Assembly (NCBI RefSeq): GCF_002954225.1
Contig: NZ_PPTH01000018.1
Location: forward strand, 496,001 to 560,000
DNA: 64,000 nucleotides
Direction: 5' to 3'
From: Arthrobacter ruber
GTDB lineage: Bacteria > Actinomycetota > Actinomycetes > Actinomycetales > Micrococcaceae
Shown here piece by piece: positions 59,019-64,000 of the stretch. The notes under the pieces were generated by a model. That model did not search any database and was not told the origin of the DNA. It saw nothing but the letters and a program-made list of their open reading frames with translations. The position numbers and the translations under genes were made by a program. Position 1 is the first letter of the stretch, and every line of letters starts with the position of its first letter.

Positions 59019-60728
59019 ATGTACATCGCTGTCGCGCCCCTCCCGCCGGACCACGGCGGCGACCGCGACGGCAGCGCGACGCTTGCGCTGCAGCGCCTCG
59101 GATCCGACGGAGCACCGATGGGCTCCCCGCTGGTCGTCGACCGGAGCGGTCTCGCCCCGGCCGTCGCCGAGGCCGAGCGCGGGCGCCCCCGCTGGGTGTG
59201 GAACAGCACGCGGTCCTGGTACCTCGACCTGCTGGCTGCGGGCGTCGACGTGGACCGGTGCTGGGACCTCGCGCTGACGCGCGCCTTGCTCGCCAACTCG
59301 CCGTCGTGCCGGCCTTCCCCCTACATCGATTCCCTGCGGGCGACGGCCCAGACGGACGACGGCACGGAACCACCCCGGCTCTCGCTGCCGCCCCTGCCGC
59401 CGGCCCCCAACCAGCACTCCCTGTTCGACGAACCGCAGGCGCCCACGGGTCCGTTCCTGGACGACGTCGTCGAGCAGTTCGGCCACCAGCTCGCCGCCGT
59501 AGCGGCCGCGTCGCAGCCCGCGCGCCTGAACCTGCTCGTCGCAGCCGAATCGGCGGGTGCGCTCATCGCCGCCGAGATGGAGCACTGGGGTCTCCCCTGG
59601 CGCAGGGACATCCACGAGGAACTGCTCGAGAGGAGCCTGGGACCGCGGCCCGCGGAGGGTGTGCGGCCCGCGGAACTGGAGCGGCTCGCGGGAGAGCTGC
59701 GGGCCGCGCTGGGGAACCCGACGCTCAACCCGGACTCGCCGCAGGAGCTCCTGCGGGCCCTGCACCGGGCCGGGATCGAGGTGAGGACGACGCGCTCCTG
59801 GGAGCTGGAGCGACAGCAGCACCCAGCCATCGGACCGCTCCTCGAGTACAAGAAGCTGTCCCGGCTCGCGACCGCCAACGGCTGGAACTGGCTCGACACC
59901 TGGGTGCACGACGGCCGCTTCCGCCCCGAGTACGTGGTGGGCGGCGTCGTGTCGGGCCGCTGGGCGTCCCGCGGCGGGGGCGCCCTCCAGATCCCCCGGC
60001 AGGTGCGCGACGCCGTCCGACCCGACGAGGGCCACGCCTTCCTCGTCGCCGATGCGGCGCAACTGGAACCCCGGGTACTGGCGGCCCTCGGGCGGGATTC
60101 GTCGCTCGCGGCAGCGGCGCGCGGCAGGGACCTGTACCAGGGGATCGCCGACCAGGGGTTCGGCGGCGACCGCTCGAAGGCGAAGCTCGCGATGCTCGGC
60201 GCGATGTACGGAGCGACGAGCGGGGAGTCCGGCAGGCTGATGCCCCAGCTGACCCGCGCCTACCCCCGCGCCATCGGCGTCGTGGAGGCCGCCGCACGGG
60301 CCGGGGAGGCGGGCGACGGCGTCGCGAGCCACCTCGGCCGCGGGTGTCCTCCCGCGTCGGAGGAGTGGCGGGCGAGGCAGCGCACGACGACGGCGGAGGA
60401 ACAGCGCCGGGCGGACGGTGCCGCACGCGCCCGGGGCCGTTTCACCCGGAACTTCGTGGTGCAGGCCTCCGCGGCGGAATGGGCCCTGTGCTGGCTCGCG
60501 GAGATCCGCCGACGCCTGGCGGGCAGCGGCATCCCGGCACCGAGGAGCCGTATGGCCTTCTTCCTCCACGACGAGGTGGTGCTGCACGTCCCGGCGGACC
60601 GGACGGCGGAGGCAGCAGCCATCCTGGAGGACGCGGCGCGCGCGGCGACGGGCCTGATGTTCGGGCCCATCCCCATCGAGTTCTCGATCTCCACGGTCAC
60701 CGTCGCGTCCTACGCCGACGCGAAGTGA
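59019..60728 (+). CDS. Bifunctional 3'-5' exonuclease/DNA polymerase (PolA-like, no 5' nuclease)
   Basis: A protein of 569 residues resembling the Klenow part of DNA polymerase I. Family A motif A is VADAAQLEPRVLAAL (DYSQIELR in E. coli), motif B RSKAKLAMLGAMYG, and motif C FFLHDEVVLHVP. The exonuclease region is short and its acidic triad is not evident, so proofreading is doubtful. The fingers also lack the usual Lys-rich O-helix pattern. It is a conserved actinobacterial accessory protein of unknown role; the normal full-length polA would be elsewhere. Start set by GACAAT 6 nt upstream. Confidence 0.87.
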   Translation: MYIAVAPLPPDHGGDRDGSATLALQRLGSDGAPMGSPLVVDRSGLAPAVAEAERGRPRWVWNSTRSWYLDLLAAGVDVDRCWDLALTRALLANSPSCRPSPYIDSLRATAQTDDGTEPPRLSLPPLPPAPNQHSLFDEPQAPTGPFLDDVVEQFGHQLAAVAAASQPARLNLLVAAESAGALIAAEMEHWGLPWRRDIHEELLERSLGPRPAEGVRPAELERLAGELRAALGNPTLNPDSPQELLRALHRAGIEVRTTRSWELERQQHPAIGPLLEYKKLSRLATANGWNWLDTWVHDGRFRPEYVVGGVVSGRWASRGGGALQIPRQVRDAVRPDEGHAFLVADAAQLEPRVLAALGRDSSLAAAARGRDLYQGIADQGFGGDRSKAKLAMLGAMYGATSGESGRLMPQLTRAYPRAIGVVEAAARAGEAGDGVASHLGRGCPPASEEWRARQRTTTAEEQRRADGAARARGRFTRNFVVQASAAEWALCWLAEIRRRLAGSGIPAPRSRMAFFLHDEVVLHVPADRTAEAAAILEDAARAATGLMFGPIPIEFSISTVTVASYADAK

Positions 60729-60737
60729 GGAAGCGGC

Positions 60738-61442
60738 TCACAGGGGCGCAGGGATCTCCCGCGACGGGTCCCACGGCCTCGTCCAGCCGAGCCCGTCGAA
60801 CATCGTGTCCAGCAGCAGGGCCGTGAACCCCCAGATCACGGCGTCCGGGGTGAGGAAGGCCGGCGTGCGGCTGACGAACCCGTCCCGCCGCACCACCGCC
60901 GTCCTCCGGTGCGCCGGATCGAGCAGCAGGCCCACCGGGGACCGGAAGACCGCCTCCGATTCCGCCCGGTCCACCGCGTGGACCGGGGACTGCTCGGCCC
61001 ACCAGGCGACGACGGGCGTGACCACGAAGTTGCTGACGGGGAGCCCGACCTCCGGCAGCGTCCCCACGATCTCGACGCCGGCAGGGTCCAGCCCGGTCTC
61101 CTCCTGCGCCTCGCGGAGGGCCGCGGCACTCTCATCCGGGTCCTGCGGGTCGATGGCACCGCCGGGGAATGCCACCTGGCCGGGGTGGTTGGACAGGGTG
61201 CTCGACCGCATGACGAACAGGATGTCGAGATCGTCGCGCTCGACGCTCCCCGGATCCGCACCGGACGCGACGCCGTCGCGTGGGCCCACCAGGACCAGCA
61301 CCGCCGCACGGCGGCTCTTCGCGGGATCGAGGGTGGCGAACTGCCAGCCACCGGGCCGGACGAAGGTCGAACCAGGAGCAGCCTTCGACCGCACCCATGC
61401 CGCCAGTTCGTCGTAGGCGGTCGCGGCAGGAGGCCTAGGCAC
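60738..61442 (-). CDS. NUDIX hydrolase (CoA pyrophosphatase-like)
   Basis: A protein of about 234 residues. The Nudix box is GGAIDPQD followed by [14 protein letters not shown], and the upstream [16 protein letters not shown] is the UPF0035 signature of CoA pyrophosphatases. It would hydrolyse CoA or acyl-CoA to 3',5'-ADP and phosphopantetheine. Start codon is uncertain: GTG 61442 overlaps the nth stop by 8 nt; GTG 61463 and GTG 61490 are upstream options. nth is translated just before it. Confidence 0.87.
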   Translation of the reverse strand: MPRPPAATAYDELAAWVRSKAAPGSTFVRPGGWQFATLDPAKSRRAAVLVLVGPRDGVASGADPGSVERDDLDILFVMRSSTLSNHPGQVAFPGGAIDPQDPDESAAALREAQEETGLDPAGVEIVGTLPEVGLPVSNFVVTPVVAWWAEQSPVHAVDRAESEAVFRSPVGLLLDPAHRRTAVVRRDGFVSRTPAFLTPDAVIWGFTALLLDTMFDGLGWTRPWDPSREIPAPL

Positions 61443-62238
61443 CCAGACCGTGCCCGGCCTCACGGAGCTCGGCACGGGACCGACCGGCACGCATGAGCTT
61501 CAGCAGCTCCTCCCGGCCCGGCGCGAGTTCGTACTTGAGGAGCTTCGCGGCCTTCATCGGATCCGTCTCCCCCTCACCGAAGGACGGGCACAGGGCGGCA
61601 ACGGGACAGACGCCGCAGGCCGGCTTCCTGGCATGGCAGATCCGCCGGCCGTGGAACACCACGCGGTTGGACAACGAGGTCCAGTCGCTGCGCTCGAAGA
61701 GGGCGGCGACGTCCATCTCCACCTTCACCGGGTCCTCGGACGTGGTCCAGCGGAACCGGCGGGCGAGCCGCCCGAAGTGAGTATCGACGGTGATTCCCGG
61801 GGCACCGAAGGCGTTCCCGAGGACCACATTGGCCGTCTTGCGGCCCACGCCGGGCAGCGTGACGAGGTCCTCGAGCCGGTCCGGCACCTCGCCGTCGAAC
61901 TCGTCCACGAGGCGGCGCGACAATGCGAGGAGACTGTTGGCCTTGGCCCGGTAGAAGCCGGTGGGCCGGAGGATCTCCTGCAGTTCCGGTTCGTCGGCCT
62001 CCGACAGGGCCTGGGCGTCGGGATAGCGCTCGAACAGGACGGGCGTGGTGAGGTTGACCCGCACGTCGGTGGTCTGCGCGGACAGCACGGTCGCCACGAG
62101 CAGCTCGAACGGGTTGCGGAAGTCGAGCTCGGCGACTGCGTACGGGTAGGTGTCCCCCAGGATCCTGTTGATCTTCCGTGCCCTGCGTTTGAGGGCGACG
62201 GGCGACTCCTCGTCCACCTTCGTCTTCCTGCCTGCCAC
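61435..62238 (-). CDS. nth: Endonuclease III
   Basis: A protein of 267 residues. The helix-hairpin-helix is [15 protein letters not shown] with the catalytic Lys, and the catalytic Asp is in [12 protein letters not shown]. The [4Fe-4S] ligands are arranged CX6CX2CX5C in [17 protein letters not shown]. It removes oxidised pyrimidines and nicks the abasic site. GTG at 62238 has GAGGAG upstream. A ~45-residue C-terminal extension beyond the cluster is normal in actinobacteria. Confidence 0.95.
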   Translation of the reverse strand: MAGRKTKVDEESPVALKRRARKINRILGDTYPYAVAELDFRNPFELLVATVLSAQTTDVRVNLTTPVLFERYPDAQALSEADEPELQEILRPTGFYRAKANSLLALSRRLVDEFDGEVPDRLEDLVTLPGVGRKTANVVLGNAFGAPGITVDTHFGRLARRFRWTTSEDPVKVEMDVAALFERSDWTSLSNRVVFHGRRICHARKPACGVCPVAALCPSFGEGETDPMKAAKLLKYELAPGREELLKLMRAGRSRAELREAGHGLGA

Positions 62239-62298
62239 GTGCGGGTCTCCTCTCGACGGGACGGAACGGACTCCGCCGGGCTGTGGCGGGGCGGGATG

Positions 62299-63717
62299 TC
62301 AGTCGCGGGGTGCGCGCTCGATGTTGCGCAGGTCCCGCAGGATGCCGACGGCACCGGTGCGCTTGTCCTGGACCAGGAACTCACCACCGCGGTCCTCGAT
62401 GCCCACCTCCCAGTCGCCGGGCTGCAGCCGGAAGACCTCCCGGCCGGTCTGCTCGTCGTACACCGGACGGGGGGAACCGACGGCGAACCAGAAGGCCTCG
62501 ACCACGGGCTCCTCATCGGCCGAACGGGTCGCCGTGATGGGCTCCTGCCGGCCCCGCTCGTCGGTGGAGTAGTCGGCAGCGGATTCGCCCGAGGAATCAG
62601 CCGAGGAGTCGGCGGACTCGTACGTCCGCGTCGAGTCGTCCCGAACGACGTCGTGGACCCGCGTCTCCTCGGCCGGTACGACCTCGGCCTGGCCGGAGGT
62701 GGAGTCGGCGGAGCTCCGGTGTGCGTCCGCCCCGTGGTCGTCCGGTGCCTGGCCGACGGCGTGGGCGCCGCCGGCCTGCTCCTGCGCGGTATGCGTCGAC
62801 AGCCCGGAGTCCTGTCCCGAGCGGATGGGCGCCGGAGCCTCATCGGCCTGCGGGGCCCGCAACGTCGAGGAGTCCCGCTCCATGCCGGACTGGCCCGACG
62901 CAGCAGCACCGGCACCCACGGCACCGGCCCCGCCCGCACCGTACAGACCCGCGCCGTTCTGGCGGACCGCCGCGGCGGCAGGGTTGATGCCCGCCTGGCC
63001 GCCCTGGACCGGGCGGGAGACCACGGGATCGGAGCCCGTCCCGGGTGCATCCCCGGCCGTCCTCGCGGGCTTGGGCGGCTTCGGCGGGCGGGGCTGTGCA
63101 GCGGTGATCGGACGGGCCGCGGTGCGGGCGGGCACCTCCGGCCTGTCGGCGAAGTCGTTCTTGATCCCGGGCAGGAACGGCCCGACGACGGTCGCGGCCA
63201 GCATGCCCAGCGAACCGATCAGGGCCACGAGGGGTCCCACGTGGAACGCGGTGACGGTCTGCAGGAAGAAGTAGGTCGATGCGAGCACCGCCGCGACCGA
63301 TGCGAACTGGTCCACGGACAGCGAGCCGACGCGGAGTCCGGCGCTCCCCAGGCGGCGGCCTGCGAGCAGCGCCAGGGCGATCACGGGCAGCAGGATGCCG
63401 ATACCGATGAAGAAGAGGGAGGCACTGCTCCAGAAGTTGGTGTAGAGGATCCTGCCGCCGATGAAGGGCAGCAGGGTACCGATGAAGACGAGCGCGGCGC
63501 CTGCACCGAAGACCACTTCCCGCAGGGTGAACGGTCCTGCCAGGGCCTTGCTCGGCCCCGGAGGCGCGCCCTGCGGTGTCCCGGGCGCGGAGGTGCCGGT
63601 CACCGACGTACCGGTGCCCGAGCCGTCCGACGGGACGCCGTCGCCCCGGGCGGGATCCGGTCGGAATCCGGCCGATGTGACGCCGGTGGCGCCCCGGCCA
63701 TCGGATGCTTCGGTCAT
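62299..63717 (-). CDS. Multi-pass membrane protein with long disordered linker, unknown function
   Basis: A protein of 472 residues in four parts: ~60 disordered N-terminal residues; about four or five membrane helices (VVFGAGAALVFIGTLLPF, LFFIGIGILLPVIALALLAG and later VGPLVALIGSLGMLAATVVG); a ~190-residue linker rich in Ala, Pro, Ser and Asp; and a conserved-looking C-terminal ~65-residue domain (EAFWFAVGSPRPVYDEQTGREVF, read in parts) that resembles a small beta fold. I do not recognise a named family. GGGAG precedes the ATG. It lies upstream of nth, 60 bp away. Confidence 0.82.
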   Translation of the reverse strand: MTEASDGRGATGVTSAGFRPDPARGDGVPSDGSGTGTSVTGTSAPGTPQGAPPGPSKALAGPFTLREVVFGAGAALVFIGTLLPFIGGRILYTNFWSSASLFFIGIGILLPVIALALLAGRRLGSAGLRVGSLSVDQFASVAAVLASTYFFLQTVTAFHVGPLVALIGSLGMLAATVVGPFLPGIKNDFADRPEVPARTAARPITAAQPRPPKPPKPARTAGDAPGTGSDPVVSRPVQGGQAGINPAAAAVRQNGAGLYGAGGAGAVGAGAAASGQSGMERDSSTLRAPQADEAPAPIRSGQDSGLSTHTAQEQAGGAHAVGQAPDDHGADAHRSSADSTSGQAEVVPAEETRVHDVVRDDSTRTYESADSSADSSGESAADYSTDERGRQEPITATRSADEEPVVEAFWFAVGSPRPVYDEQTGREVFRLQPGDWEVGIEDRGGEFLVQDKRTGAVGILRDLRNIERAPRD

Positions 63718-63820
63718 GGTGTGCTCCCGTATGTAGCGATGGTCGCCCGCGGCCGTCGGCCGCCGGTGTTGGATACCTGCTTCCACCCTAGCCACCGCCT
63801 CCTACCTTCTCCACCGACCA

Positions 63821-63868
63821 CACCGCCGAGGACACCACCGAGGACGCCACCGAGGACAGCACCGAGGA
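63821..63868. repeat. 12-bp tandem repeat
   Basis: Four copies of ACCGAGGACRCC-like units, GAG recurring every 12 bp at 63828, 63840, 63852 and 63864. No supported gene covers it. It lies between the membrane protein gene and a presumed promoter region. Confidence 0.8.
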
Positions 63869-63921
63869 GCTCCGGCGCCGGGCGCCGCTCACCGCACAAT
63901 CACCCCACCTCGGCTAGGCCC

Positions 63922-63937
63922 TGTGACCCGGGGCACA
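63922..63937. promoter_or_regulatory. CRP-like operator upstream of an off-window gene
   Basis: TGTGACCCGGGGCACA matches the CRP-family palindrome TGTGA-N6-TCACA at 9 of 10 fixed positions. No gene starts between here and the right edge, so the target lies beyond it; AAAGGGG near 63992 could be its ribosome-binding site. Confidence 0.42.
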
Positions 63938-64000
63938 CAGGACGGGGAGAACTCGATAGTGTTCCCTTGGACCTGTCACCGACCACGTCACAAAGGGGTA

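Noticed and set aside
63714-63899. Small frame encoding Leu-Gly-Gly-Val repeats
   Set aside because: It is only the translation of the 12-bp tandem repeat and has no ribosome-binding site or homology.
1-64000. tRNA, rRNA, CRISPR arrays, insertion sequences, integrase or phage genes
   Set aside because: None could be recognised by reading. No transposase or integrase motif, no regularly spaced repeats with spacers and no tRNA-like T-loop (GGTTCGAATCC type) were found.

Overview
The window is GC-rich bacterial chromosome from an actinobacterium, most likely an Arthrobacter-like member of the Micrococcaceae. I infer this from the strong G/C bias at third codon positions, frequent GTG starts, the 32-residue ribosomal protein bS22, the DUF4229/PLDc_N gene pair beside menA, and gene orders that match Mycobacterium tuberculosis blocks as I remember them (Rv0496-Rv0508, Rv0525-Rv0529 and Rv3646c-Rv3674c). 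I see no tRNA, rRNA, insertion sequence, phage or CRISPR array. About 62 protein genes cover nearly all of the sequence.

Layout. 1-2988: branched-chain 2-oxoacid dehydrogenase genes (E2 cut by the window edge, E1 beta, E1 alpha) divergent from an Lrp/AsnC regulator. 3022-13447: a phenylacetate (paa) regulon, with paaABCDE-paaG on one transcript, paaJ-paaF-paaH-paaZ on a second, and the TetR regulator paaR between them; the two transcripts share a near-identical operator. 13564-21882: a prolyl-oligopeptidase gene converging on a sugar-uptake operon (binding protein, two permeases, GH1 glycosidase, LacI regulator) whose promoter is bracketed by two LacI-type operators. 21882-27078: menaquinone genes menI-like, menB, menE and menA, a secreted esterase, and two small membrane proteins. 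27187-32160: cytochrome c maturation (phosphatase-resA-ccdA-resB-ccsB). 32318-43739: YceI, rex, a glutaredoxin-like protein, HAD phosphatase, bS22, a small HTH protein, ArsR, acuC, potassium uptake ktrB-ktrA, GT87, proC and a sugar isomerase. 43741-53553: ppx, topA, a methyltransferase, trhO, an acetyltransferase and a DUF1998 helicase. 53603-58914: a compact Tad-type pilus or secretion locus. 59019-64000: a DNA polymerase I-like protein, a Nudix hydrolase, nth, a membrane protein, and a promoter-like region for a gene off the edge.

Cross-cutting observations. At least a dozen genes have a TANNNT-like -10 element exactly 6-7 nt before the start codon and no usable Shine-Dalgarno sequence, the arrangement of leaderless transcripts; three closely spaced divergent pairs are built this way. 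The tad locus carries a DUF4244 pilin with a canonical cleavage site but an apparent leader of about 138 residues, or a 15-residue leader if an internal GTG is used. Strong inverted repeats mark likely terminators or RNA structures at 27136-27169, 32926-32956, 35764-35801 and 42805-42857. I find no convincing wholly new multi-gene system; the most original leads are the pilin leader, the leaderless promoter set and the paired PaaR and LacI operators.
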